Shown here piece by piece: positions 25,663 through 33,345 of a stretch of DNA of 40,367 nucleotides (its first letter is position 1; each line of letters begins with the position of its first letter). Position numbers and translations under genes: made by a program. The stretch comes from Bacteroidia bacterium (GTDB taxonomy: Bacteria; Bacteroidota; Bacteroidia; B-17B0; Aurantibacillaceae). Where the stretch lies: contig JACMNO010000004.1 of the NCBI GenBank assembly GCA_014378485.1, positions 1 through 40,367 on the forward strand. Direction: 5' to 3'. The notes beneath the pieces were generated by a model. That model saw only the letters and a program-made list of their open reading frames with translations, was not told the origin of the DNA and made no database searches.

Positions 25663-26874
25663 ATGTTCAAAAAAAATAAAAAGCAACCAAAACCACACCG
25701 AGTATTATTACAAGCGGTGGTTACTGCTTTGCAAACCATATTTACGGAAAATAAGTACGCTGATAAGGTCATAGAAAAAACTCTTAAAGAAAATCCGAAA
25801 TTCGGCAGCAGAGACAGAAGATTTATTGCGGAAACTACTTATGGAATTGTTCGTTATTACAGACTATTAGCGCATTTAGCAAATACAGAAAATAATTTCT
25901 GGGAAATATTAGGCACCTATTTCATTATTCACCACATTCCAATGCCGGATGAACGTGATTTTAAAAACCTGAACGAAAAAACCACCCTTGACAATTATAA
26001 ATCCATTAAAGACCAACGCATTTTGCAGGCTTACCCGGATTGGTTATGGGATCTTTGTGAAAGCGAGTTAGGTAAAGAAGCGTGGGAGGAACAAGCTGCC
26101 GCTTTAAATAAACAAGCAGAAGTTGTGTTAAGGGTAAATACTTTAAAAACAAAAAAAGAAATATTACAGAAGCATTTTGCCGCAGAAGAAATTCAGGTAG
26201 AACCTTTAAATGGTTTTGATGATGCGCTTGTTTTAATTGAACGACAGAATATTTTTCAAAATCAATTATTTAAATTAGGATTATTTGAACTACAGGATGC
26301 GGGTTCACAAGCGATTTCAGAATTCCTTGATGTGCAGCCAGGCATGCGGGTAATTGATGCTTGTGCCGGTGGTGGTGGAAAAACATTACACATAGCATCA
26401 TTAATGCAAAACAAGGGACGGATCATTTCAATGGATGTAACCCAATGGAAACTGGATGAATTAAAAAAACGTGCGCGTAGAGCCACCGCCAGCAATATTG
26501 AGCCAAGACTAATTGAAGGCACTAAAACTATCAAACGTTTAGAAAATACAGCCGACCGATTATTACTGGATGTGCCTTGCAGTGGCCTTGGCGTTATTAA
26601 GCGTAATCCCGATGCCAAATGGAAACTGGATTTAGCATTTATTGAGAGAACAAAAGAACTACAACAAAAGATTTTAAGCGAATATTCCATCATGACCAAA
26701 AAAGGTGGCGAACTGGTGTATTCTACATGCAGTATATTACCAAGCGAAAATCGTAAACAAGTGGATACATTTTTAGCAACCCATCATGACTTTGAATTAA
26801 TCAGAGATAAAAACATTATGCCTAGTGAAGGGTTCGATGGATTTTATATGGCATTGATAAAACGAAAAAATTAA
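25663..26874 (+). CDS. RsmB/NOP-family RNA (cytosine-C5) methyltransferase
   Basis: S-adenosylmethionine-dependent RNA m5C methyltransferase of 403 residues, most likely acting on 16S rRNA. An N-terminal helical part (about 1-150) has some NusB/RsmB-like character. The catalytic domain has the SAM loop DACAGGGGK (232-240), the acidic residue after strand 2 in RIISMDVTQ, and both active-site cysteines: C306 in DVPCSGLG and C356 in YSTCSI. NPDAKWK follows the first cysteine. It is divergent from the amidohydrolase-like gene and is followed after 16 bp by a small STAS-like gene. The exact target base is not readable from the sequence. Confidence 0.93.
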   Translation: MFKKNKKQPKPHRVLLQAVVTALQTIFTENKYADKVIEKTLKENPKFGSRDRRFIAETTYGIVRYYRLLAHLANTENNFWEILGTYFIIHHIPMPDERDFKNLNEKTTLDNYKSIKDQRILQAYPDWLWDLCESELGKEAWEEQAAALNKQAEVVLRVNTLKTKKEILQKHFAAEEIQVEPLNGFDDALVLIERQNIFQNQLFKLGLFELQDAGSQAISEFLDVQPGMRVIDACAGGGGKTLHIASLMQNKGRIISMDVTQWKLDELKKRARRATASNIEPRLIEGTKTIKRLENTADRLLLDVPCSGLGVIKRNPDAKWKLDLAFIERTKELQQKILSEYSIMTKKGGELVYSTCSILPSENRKQVDTFLATHHDFELIRDKNIMPSEGFDGFYMALIKRKN

Positions 26875-26890
26875 TTATATTTAACTCAAC

Positions 26891-27310
26891 GTGATCTACG
26901 ATACCTCTACATATTCAGTTGTTGAAACATACGTTGATAATGCATCACTTGTGGAGTTATGGGATAATAATATTATTCATATTAAGCTAAAAGATAATAT
27001 ACAGATTGAACTGGAAGATTCTAAAAAACAACACCTTTTTTTGAAATCAAAATTTGACGGGGTCAACAAACATCTTATCTTAGTTGAAACCGGTACTTAT
27101 ACGACAATTTCTAAAGAGGCAAGAGAATTTTCTACTCAACCGGCCACCAATGATATAACGAGAGCAACAGCAGTCATTGTAAAATCACTCGCGCATCGTA
27201 TCATTATTAATTTCATTATCAACCTCACCAATCAGCAATCCATGAAAATGCGAATGTTTGAAGACAGGCAAAAAGCAATTAACTGGTTACTCGATTTTAA
27301 AAACACATGA
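26891..27310 (+). CDS. STAS/SpoIIAA-like domain protein
   Basis: Predicted cytosolic protein of 139 residues with a GTG start. No usable ATG occurs until the last quarter of the frame. The alternating strands and helices (WDNNIIHIKLKDNIQIELED, HLILVETGTYTTISKEAREF, DITRATAVIVKSLAHRIIIN) and the end FEDRQKAINWLLDF are typical of the small SpoIIAA/STAS-like proteins common in Bacteroidota. No function is established for these that I can name. It overlaps the rhodanese gene by 4 nt (ATGA) and probably forms an operon with the methyltransferase gene. Confidence 0.75.
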   Translation: MIYDTSTYSVVETYVDNASLVELWDNNIIHIKLKDNIQIELEDSKKQHLFLKSKFDGVNKHLILVETGTYTTISKEAREFSTQPATNDITRATAVIVKSLAHRIIINFIINLTNQQSMKMRMFEDRQKAINWLLDFKNT

Positions 27311-27699
27311 TCATGAAATATTTATTTCTTCTCACAGTAATTTTCACCTCAGCATTTTGTTTTTCACAAACAAAAATTGAAAATGTAGATGCAGTAACAT
27401 TCAAAAAATTAATTGACGAGAAAAAAGGTTACTTAATTGATCTGCGAACGGATGATGAATTAAAAAATAAAGGTTTTATAAAAGGATCGGCACAAATCGA
27501 TTATTTCAAAAAAAATGCGGACAGTGTTATTTCAAAGCTGGATAAAAGCAAGACTTATTTGATTTACTGCGCAGGCGGCGGCAGAAGCGGAGAGTGTGCT
27601 GATCTCATGCAGAAACTTAGTTTTTCACATGTGGTAAATCTTGAAAAAGGATTTGATGACTGGAAGAAAAAAGGATTTGAGGTGGAAATGAAAAAATAA
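27307..27699 (+). CDS. Exported rhodanese-like protein
   Basis: Single-domain rhodanese of 130 residues with an N-terminal signal peptide (about 3-21, ending AFCFSQ), so probably periplasmic. The core has YLIDLRTDDELKNKGFIKGS, and the active-site loop starts at C88 in YCAGGGRSGECA, followed by VVNLEKGFDDWKKKG. The catalytic cysteine is present, so sulphur transfer or thiol chemistry is possible; the partner is unknown. A second ATG two codons downstream (27313) could equally be the start. It overlaps the STAS-like gene by 4 nt. Confidence 0.9.
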   Translation: MIMKYLFLLTVIFTSAFCFSQTKIENVDAVTFKKLIDEKKGYLIDLRTDDELKNKGFIKGSAQIDYFKKNADSVISKLDKSKTYLIYCAGGGRSGECADLMQKLSFSHVVNLEKGFDDWKKKGFEVEMKK

Positions 27700-27707
27700 T
27701 CCTATAA

Positions 27708-28163
27708 CTATTTGTATCCTACCATAAACACTGCACAACCGCTATACGACCCATCTTCTGTTGGAGGAACAACATAATCTACATAAACATGACGTGTTTT
27801 AGAAACTTCGAAAAGGAATTCTTTCTTTTCTCCCTGATCCTTGGAGGAAAATAATAATTTTCTACCTTTAGAATCCTTGTCTTTATTATAAATCTGCACT
27901 TCAACCTGCTTTGGTAAAGCTTCCAGTTCAAACACGATACGATATTTTTCTCCAATAAACAAAGGAACTTCAACTTCTTTAATGGTTTCTTTCTTTTTAT
28001 ACATGATGCGCGTTAATTCAGAACTATCATACTTATATGGTTCTAGATAAAGCTTCGCTTTTTCTTTTAACTCCTTTGCATTACACAAAACGTCGCCACT
28101 CTGAAAAGCCATTAAAATAAAAATGATCGAAATACCAAACAAAGGTTTTACAATTTTCTTCAT
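27708..28163 (-). CDS. Exported protein of unknown function
   Basis: A protein of 151 residues with an N-terminal signal peptide or anchor (about 8-27). After a helical stretch with ELKEKAKLYLEPYKYDSSEL comes a beta-rich domain (VPLFIGEKYRIVFELEALPK, VEVQIYNKDK, FLFEVSKTRHVYVDYVVPP) that ends CAVFMVGYK. I do not recognise the family. It is encoded 9 bp after the lipoprotein gene at 28173-29060 and is very likely cotranscribed with it, so the two may act together in the envelope. Confidence 0.72.
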   Translation of the reverse strand: MKKIVKPLFGISIIFILMAFQSGDVLCNAKELKEKAKLYLEPYKYDSSELTRIMYKKKETIKEVEVPLFIGEKYRIVFELEALPKQVEVQIYNKDKDSKGRKLLFSSKDQGEKKEFLFEVSKTRHVYVDYVVPPTEDGSYSGCAVFMVGYK

Positions 28164-28172
28164 AGTCTTTTT

Positions 28173-29060
28173 TTAGTCGATCATTTTTGATCGTAACGTT
28201 TTTACTGATTTGGTGATGGTCGTCAATTCGCTGTCGGTGATAGATATAGAATTTAAATCTATTTCTTCATCTTTTTCCATCGCTGACTTTACAGAAGCAA
28301 TAGCATTGAACTCAGCATTAATTTTTTCGATAGAAATTATTAAGTCAATAATTTCAGGCTCAGATGTTTTATAACTTTTAAGCGCTTTTATAATCGTTTC
28401 ACTTAATAAAAGTTGCTCCAGCAAACTAACCAGCACTTTTTTATTTTTATCCTTAGCATAGATTTGGGTAGCGATATACATACTTTCTGTCCAGGCACCG
28501 GCAAAAGCAATAACTGTTATATGCTTCTGCTTGTTTTGTTCAAACATCATATCTGCTTTTAACTGCACGCTAGAAACAATTTTAACAACAGAATCTTCAT
28601 TAGCAATATTTTTATCAAAACGTTGAGCCATGTTGTCGCTTTCAAAAGCCTGGTTTAAGCCAAGGTAAGAACCAATATCCTTACAGGATTTAAGATATTC
28701 CTTTGACTCCTGATATTTTTTATTAAATAAACAATAAGCAAGGTCGGCACTATAAATTCCAAAATTTGTGGCCCTTTTGTAGTTACTGGTATTGTATTTA
28801 GAAGAGTTGGATCTATTATTTAATAATTCGGGCACAAATCCGGCGCCTGATTTTTTAAATACATACGCGATCTGTAAAGCTGAAGGTAAATTATATGCCA
28901 CTTCATTTTCTTCCGTTAATGCTGTGGTGGCAGAGACTGTAGTTGTTGAATCCAATCCGTCAAGTTCCTCGCGATTTTTTTGTTCATCAGGGTTCCCATT
29001 ACATGAAACAAGTGCCATTGTTAAAATTACACATGAAATAGCAAAAAAATTTACAGTCAT
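28173..29060 (-). CDS. Predicted lipoprotein of unknown function
   Basis: A protein of 295 residues with a lipoprotein signal: hydrophobic FFAISCVILTMALVSCNG with the lipobox Cys at about residue 20, followed by a charged, Thr-rich linker. The mature part is mostly helical, with LPSALQIAYVFKKSGAGFVP, RATNFGIYSADLAYCLFNKK and ITVIAFAGAWTESMYIATQI. This looks like an outer-membrane lipoprotein family I recall from other Bacteroidota without a known role. It lies 30 bp downstream of the CtpA-type protease gene and 9 bp before the next exported-protein gene, suggesting one envelope operon. Confidence 0.78.
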   Translation of the reverse strand: MTVNFFAISCVILTMALVSCNGNPDEQKNREELDGLDSTTTVSATTALTEENEVAYNLPSALQIAYVFKKSGAGFVPELLNNRSNSSKYNTSNYKRATNFGIYSADLAYCLFNKKYQESKEYLKSCKDIGSYLGLNQAFESDNMAQRFDKNIANEDSVVKIVSSVQLKADMMFEQNKQKHITVIAFAGAWTESMYIATQIYAKDKNKKVLVSLLEQLLLSETIIKALKSYKTSEPEIIDLIISIEKINAEFNAIASVKSAMEKDEEIDLNSISITDSELTTITKSVKTLRSKMID

Positions 29061-29090
29061 AATTAATTTTTATTCTACCAAAAATACAAT

Positions 29091-30722
29091 TTATTTAGAC
29101 AAAACCTCAGTTGCTTTTAAAATACATTTATCTTTTTTATTAATTATAGGATAATATGCGTCCTTATCATAAAGGTCGCGACCAATAAATGCCTTTAAAT
29201 AAGGCTTCAGAGCTTCGTTTGTTTTTTCTTTGAGTGATTTATCGATTAATACTAATTTCTGAGCTGCACAATAACTGTAAAACTCTTCCAGGATATTATT
29301 ATTAATATCAAATTCATCAATATATTTTTTAGCAGATCCGTATGTTTTTAATTTCCCCCTGTTTTTATCGGCATACTCAAAAGCAAAAGTATTAATGGCA
29401 CCCGTATAAAACACTTTATTTAAAAAGGAATTTGTTTTAGTGGTATCAATAGGAACAAATATGTCCGGCATAATTCCGCCACCGCCATAAACAGTTTTTC
29501 CTTCCGGTGTTTTGTATTGTTTTGTTTTATCCAGCTTAATGCTGTCTTCATTTACCAGTTCACCGTTTTGATAACGATCATACTCTTCATTATAATACCG
29601 GTCTTTATCATCCGAATAAGGCTTCTGAATGCACCTGCCTGTTGGTGTGTAATATCTGGCAATAGTTAAACGAATCGCAGAACCATCAGGCAATTGCATT
29701 TGATCCTGCACTAAACCTTTTCCGAAACTTCTTCTGCCTATAATTGTTCCGCGGTCATTATCCTGCACAGCACCTGCTACAATTTCACTGGCACTGGCAG
29801 AACCTTCATCAATTAAAACAACTAAAGGATTGTTTTCAAAACTGCCGTGTTGCGTGGCTTTGTATATTTTTTTTGGATTAGCTTTCCCTTGTGTATAAAC
29901 AATTTGTAGGCCGCTGGTTAAAAACTCATCAGAAATATCAACAGCCGCATTCAAATATCCTCCAGGGTTTCCACGAAGATCTAATACTAGCTTTTTCATC
30001 CCTTGCTTGCTGAGTGTATTAAAAGCCTTCAGGTATTCCTCGTAAGTAGTAGCGGCAAACTTACTGATTTTAATATATCCAATTGTTGCATCCAACATAT
30101 AAGAAGCGTCAACACTATACAAAGGAATAGCGCCTCTGGTAATTTTAAACTCCAAAGGTTTTGATACTCCTGTCCTTAATACAGTTACTAAAACAATCGT
30201 TTCGCTTTTGCCCCTTAGTTTTCCAAATACTTCTTTATTGGTAATGCCTACACCAGCCACATTTTTACCATCAACCTTCACAAAACGGTCTCCGGCTCGG
30301 ATGCCAATCTTTTCGGAAGGCCCTCCGGCAATTGGAGATATTACTCGTATGGTATCTTTTATGATATTAAATTCTACTCCGATTCCATCAAAATTTCCTT
30401 CAAGCGGTTCATTCACAGAAGCAAACTCGCTGGCAGGAATATAACTTGAATGAGGATCCAAGCTTTGCAACATCGAGGTCACAGTTTTTTCCACCAAATC
30501 TTTTTTATTAATGGTATCCACATATTGGTATTCGATATAATCCAGCAAACTGCTTATTTTATCATTAGCAGATGAATGATACTTTTGATTGTTCCCTGAC
30601 CCATTATTAATTCTTTGATTTAAAAAATACCCAAGCCATACACCAAACACAACACTTAATGACACTATTATGGGAAGAAAAACATTGTGTTTTTTTGGAG
30701 GAGTAGATGGTTCAAAGTCCAT
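29091..30722 (-). CDS. C-terminal processing protease, S41 family (CtpA/Prc-like)
   Basis: Membrane-anchored periplasmic protease of 543 residues. A transmembrane helix (about 13-34) is followed by a PDZ domain (about 100-195, with GIGVEFNIIKDTIRVISPIA and GDRFVKVDGKNV) and the S41 catalytic core. The Ser/Lys dyad is intact: S310 in DEGSASASEI and K335 in RRSFGKGLVQ; the core also has VLDLRGNPGGYL. The C-terminal 100 residues are a less conserved extension. Such enzymes cleave proteins at their C-termini and help to control envelope proteins. It is first in a minus-strand run with two exported-protein genes. Confidence 0.94.
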   Translation of the reverse strand: MDFEPSTPPKKHNVFLPIIVSLSVVFGVWLGYFLNQRINNGSGNNQKYHSSANDKISSLLDYIEYQYVDTINKKDLVEKTVTSMLQSLDPHSSYIPASEFASVNEPLEGNFDGIGVEFNIIKDTIRVISPIAGGPSEKIGIRAGDRFVKVDGKNVAGVGITNKEVFGKLRGKSETIVLVTVLRTGVSKPLEFKITRGAIPLYSVDASYMLDATIGYIKISKFAATTYEEYLKAFNTLSKQGMKKLVLDLRGNPGGYLNAAVDISDEFLTSGLQIVYTQGKANPKKIYKATQHGSFENNPLVVLIDEGSASASEIVAGAVQDNDRGTIIGRRSFGKGLVQDQMQLPDGSAIRLTIARYYTPTGRCIQKPYSDDKDRYYNEEYDRYQNGELVNEDSIKLDKTKQYKTPEGKTVYGGGGIMPDIFVPIDTTKTNSFLNKVFYTGAINTFAFEYADKNRGKLKTYGSAKKYIDEFDINNNILEEFYSYCAAQKLVLIDKSLKEKTNEALKPYLKAFIGRDLYDKDAYYPIINKKDKCILKATEVLSK

Positions 30723-30732
30723 ATGAAAAGAT

Positions 30733-30740
30733 TATATTTG
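30733..30740 (+). promoter_or_regulatory. Bacteroidota -7 promoter box
   Basis: TATATTTG matches TAnnTTTG at all fixed positions and lies 36 nt before the ATG of the Rieske-like lipoprotein gene. No TTG at the right distance was seen for the -33 element. Confidence 0.5.
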
Positions 30741-30776
30741 TGATGTAAAGGTATCTGTTTAACCCATTGTATCATC

Positions 30777-31223
30777 ATGTTTAGAAAAATTAGCATTTTT
30801 GCTTTATCTTTTATTATCATCTCTTTTTCCTTTTGTAGAAAAAAGAATCAGGTAGATAATATTCCATACCAAACAGTAAATATTACTATGTATCCAAACG
30901 ACCCTTTATATTCCATTCAATTGGGAGCTGTTGGTGGTTGGGTATATATTAATGGAGGTGTAAACGGCATTATTGTGTATAGAAAAACAACCACCAATTC
31001 TTCCTCAGACTTCGTTGCATTAGAGCGCACTTCCACCTACCTTCCTGAAAATTCATATGCTAGTGTAAAAGTTCAGGCAGATAGGTTTACCTTAAAAGAT
31101 ACAATTAGTGGTTCTAAGTGGCAGATTTTTGATGGTGCAGTAATGTCCGGGCCTGCAACACAGAGTTTAAGATTGTATACTGCTGTATTTGATGGTATAA
31201 ATACGCTGACCATCAGGAATTAA
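30777..31223 (+). CDS. Rieske-like-fold lipoprotein without metal ligands
   Basis: A lipoprotein of 148 residues; the signal ends SFSFC, with the lipidated Cys at about 20. The body follows the layout of small Rieske-domain-like proteins of Bacteroidota: LGAVGGWVYINGGVNGIIVY, DFVALERTSTYLP, SGSKWQIFDGAVMSGPA, LRLYTAVFDG. In a functional Rieske site, Cys and His pairs hold a 2Fe-2S cluster; here the corresponding loops read RTSTYLP and KDTISGSKW, with no Cys or His in the mature part. The fold assignment is from recalled family patterns. The protein cannot hold a standard cluster. Confidence 0.72.
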   Translation: MFRKISIFALSFIIISFSFCRKKNQVDNIPYQTVNITMYPNDPLYSIQLGAVGGWVYINGGVNGIIVYRKTTTNSSSDFVALERTSTYLPENSYASVKVQADRFTLKDTISGSKWQIFDGAVMSGPATQSLRLYTAVFDGINTLTIRN

Positions 31224-31239
31224 AAATTATCTACACTAA

Positions 31240-31267
31240 AAAGTCCCGACTGTTGAGCCGGGACTTT
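31240..31267. terminator. Bidirectional hairpin terminator
   Basis: A 9-bp perfect stem, aaagtcccg (31240-31248) with cgggacttt (31259-31267), and a 10-nt loop. It is flanked by A residues on the left and T/A-rich sequence on the right, so it can serve both strands. It lies between the convergent Rieske-like and RRM genes. Confidence 0.8.
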
Positions 31268-31286
31268 ATATTTATAAAGTAAATAT

Positions 31287-31541
31287 TTATGCGTTCTCAG
31301 GCTTTCCTTTAGCTTGCGAAACAACAATTGCGCGTTCATAGTGCTCTGTTCCGTTTAAGGCGTCAATGGCTTTTTGTCCATCATCTTCGTTTGCCATTTC
31401 CACAAAACCAAATCCACGACTACGTTTTGTTTCTTTGTCTTTAATAATTCTTACCGAGGTTACCTCGCCGTACTGAGAAAAAAGTTCACTAAGTGCTTGT
31501 TCTCTAACTTTAAAACTGATGTTGCTTACAAAAATATTCAT
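31287..31541 (-). CDS. RRM-type RNA-binding protein
   Basis: Small cytosolic protein of 84 residues consisting of a single RNA recognition motif. RNP2 is IFVSNI near the start and RNP1 is RGFGFVEM in the middle, with the RRM linkers SELFSQYGEVTSVRIIKD and GQKAIDALNG. Single-RRM proteins are frequent in Bacteroidota and cyanobacteria, where they bind RNA and are often linked to cold response or mRNA handling. It is transcribed alone: a ridA terminator lies upstream and a bidirectional terminator downstream. Confidence 0.94.
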   Translation of the reverse strand: MNIFVSNISFKVREQALSELFSQYGEVTSVRIIKDKETKRSRGFGFVEMANEDDGQKAIDALNGTEHYERAIVVSQAKGKPENA

Positions 31542-31697
31542 AACTTAAATTTTTAGTTAAAGTAAAATTATAACAAATATTTAAATAAACAACTATTTTC
31601 AGGTCATTTTATTCGTTGAATAAAAGTTTTTTATCTATTAATTACCAAAATACACCCTTGAATTTTACAACAGACCATAAAAAGAAGGGCAAAAAAA

Positions 31698-31730
31698 TAA
31701 GGTTTTAAGCCAATTCCGCTTAAAACCTTA
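31698..31730 (-). terminator. Rho-independent terminator of ridA
   Basis: A perfect 13-bp stem, taaggttttaagc (31698-31710) with gcttaaaacctta (31718-31730), and a 7-nt loop, followed on the minus strand by seven T residues. It lies 25 nt past the ridA stop codon. Confidence 0.88.
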
Positions 31731-31755
31731 CAATATTTTAGTTTTCAAAAGAATT

Positions 31756-32136
31756 TTAAAAAACTTTTGCTTCAACACTTATTTCAACATTAGCATCTTT
31801 AGGCAGACGATCTGCCTGTATAGTGGCACGGGCAGGGAAATCGCCCTGAAAATAACTGCTATAAACTTCATTTACATGAACGAAATTATTCATATCAGAT
31901 AGAAAAATGGTGGTTTTTACAATGTTATCATATGTTAACCCAGCCTCTTTTAAAACAGCACCCAAATATTCCATTACTATTTTAGTTTCCTCTTTAATAT
32001 TTGTTTTAATCAACTGCTTGGATTCCAAATCCATAGCAATAGTTCCGGATACATAAACACAATCCCCAACCATAATTGCCTGGTTATATGGGCCAATTGG
32101 AGCAGGTGCATTTGTTGTTTTAATGATTTTTTTCAT
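31756..32136 (-). CDS. ridA: RidA-family enamine/imine deaminase
   Basis: Cytosolic protein of 126 residues, the standard RidA length, which hydrolyses reactive enamine/imine intermediates such as 2-aminoacrylate released by PLP enzymes. Family landmarks are GPYNQAIMVGDCVYVSGTIA, the helix EETKIVMEYLGAVLKEAGL, the strand VKTTIFLSDMNNF, and R103 in FPARATIQADRLPKDANVEI, which binds the substrate carboxylate. It is transcribed alone, with a strong -7 box upstream and a strong terminator downstream. Confidence 0.95.
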   Translation of the reverse strand: MKKIIKTTNAPAPIGPYNQAIMVGDCVYVSGTIAMDLESKQLIKTNIKEETKIVMEYLGAVLKEAGLTYDNIVKTTIFLSDMNNFVHVNEVYSSYFQGDFPARATIQADRLPKDANVEISVEAKVF

Positions 32137-32156
32137 AATTGGTTTAGTTAGTCAGA

Positions 32157-32164
32157 CAAAAATA
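32157..32164 (-). promoter_or_regulatory. Bacteroidota -7 promoter box of ridA
   Basis: On the minus strand TATTTTTG matches TAnnTTTG exactly. It lies about 20 nt before the ridA ATG, giving a short leader. The -33 TTG is not evident at normal spacing. Confidence 0.5.
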
Positions 32165-32271
32165 GTAAAAAAACGTTTTAAAAATTAAATTGGTAGAATT
32201 CAACAAGACAATTTTAGTAAATTATTCTTTTTTTAAAATAAAACTGTTATTAAATCAATAGATTTACCAAA

Positions 32272-33042
32272 ATGCAGCAAAAACCATTAATACTAGTTAC
32301 AAACGATGATGGCGTTAGCGCCCCCGGTATTTTACATTTAGCATCAATCGCTAAAAATTTCGGAGATGTATTTATTATCGCTCCCGATAAACCACAATCC
32401 GGAATGGGACATGCCATTACTATTAATTCAACATTAAGGATACAGCAAACAAATTACCATGCAGGCGTTGCGCAAGAATACAGCTGCACAGGAACTCCGG
32501 TAGATTGCGTGAAAATGGCAGTTAATAAGCTTCTGCCCCGAAAACCGGATCTTGTATTATCAGGAATAAATCATGGAAGCAACAGTTCCATAAATGTTAT
32601 TTATTCAGGTACCATGAGTGCTGCCATCGAAGGTTCCTTAGAAGGTGCTCCATCTGTTGGTTTCAGTTTAGCTGATTATGATATCAACGCTGATTTTAGT
32701 GCAACAACATCTTTTATCGAAAAAATAATTGGCACTTGCCTGAAAGATAAATTACCACTGGGTGTGTGTTTAAACGTGAATTTCCCCAAATTAAAATTGG
32801 ATGAAATTAATGGATTAAAAGTATGCAGGCAGGCTAAAGCAAACTGGGTAGAAGATTTTGATGAACGAAAAGATCCATATGGCCGTTCCTATTATTGGCT
32901 CACCGGCAAGTTCGTTAATTTTGAGCCTGAAGCACAAGATACTGATGAATGGGCTCTACAAAACGGGTATGTATCTGTTGTGCCGGTCATGCATGATTTA
33001 ACGGCACATAATTATATTAACCATTTAAAAAACACTTTGTAA
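32272..33042 (+). CDS. surE: 5'/3'-nucleotidase SurE
   Basis: Metal-dependent nucleoside monophosphate phosphatase of 256 residues. The N-terminal metal site is intact (ILVTNDDGVSAPGI, N11-D13), followed by VFIIAPDKPQSGMGHAIT, SCTGTPVDCVKMAV, DLVLSGINHGSNSSINVIYS and GTMSAAIEGSLEGAPSVGFS, all diagnostic of SurE. It is the first gene of a tight plus-strand run with a small membrane protein, lpxB and a SpoIID-domain protein (gaps of 2 and 7 bp, then an overlap). Confidence 0.97.
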   Translation: MQQKPLILVTNDDGVSAPGILHLASIAKNFGDVFIIAPDKPQSGMGHAITINSTLRIQQTNYHAGVAQEYSCTGTPVDCVKMAVNKLLPRKPDLVLSGINHGSNSSINVIYSGTMSAAIEGSLEGAPSVGFSLADYDINADFSATTSFIEKIIGTCLKDKLPLGVCLNVNFPKLKLDEINGLKVCRQAKANWVEDFDERKDPYGRSYYWLTGKFVNFEPEAQDTDEWALQNGYVSVVPVMHDLTAHNYINHLKNTL

Positions 33043-33044
33043 TT

Positions 33045-33338
33045 ATGCTGGATAAAATTGATAAAAAGTGGATAGGATTTATATTTGGATTATTTTTTCC
33101 GGCGTTCTGCTTTTTTTGTTATTGGCTATTTTTTTACCAACAATTAAATTTTCCTACAGGCTTTATCAGGTATTTACGATTGGGTGATATGCTGCAGGAA
33201 GTCGCTATTCTTTGCGTAGGTGCCACCTTAGTAGTTTTTTATGTTTCTTTAAACAAAAAAATATTTGATTTTGGAAGAGGTTTAATTTTCGCAGCATTCC
33301 TTTATGTAGGATTGATTTTATATATTTCCTTACAATAA
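33045..33338 (+). CDS. Small three-TM membrane protein
   Basis: A protein of 97 residues that is almost all membrane segments: about 10-31 (WIGFIFGLFFPAFCFFCYWL), 49-68 (MLQEVAILCVGATLVVFYVS) and 76-95. A short basic N-terminus (MLDKIDKKW) suggests an inside start. The start is 2 bp after the surE stop and the stop is 7 bp before lpxB, so it belongs to that operon. The position next to lpxB hints at an envelope role, but no family is recognised. Confidence 0.72.
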   Translation: MLDKIDKKWIGFIFGLFFPAFCFFCYWLFFYQQLNFPTGFIRYLRLGDMLQEVAILCVGATLVVFYVSLNKKIFDFGRGLIFAAFLYVGLILYISLQ

Positions 33339-33345
33339 AAATTCA

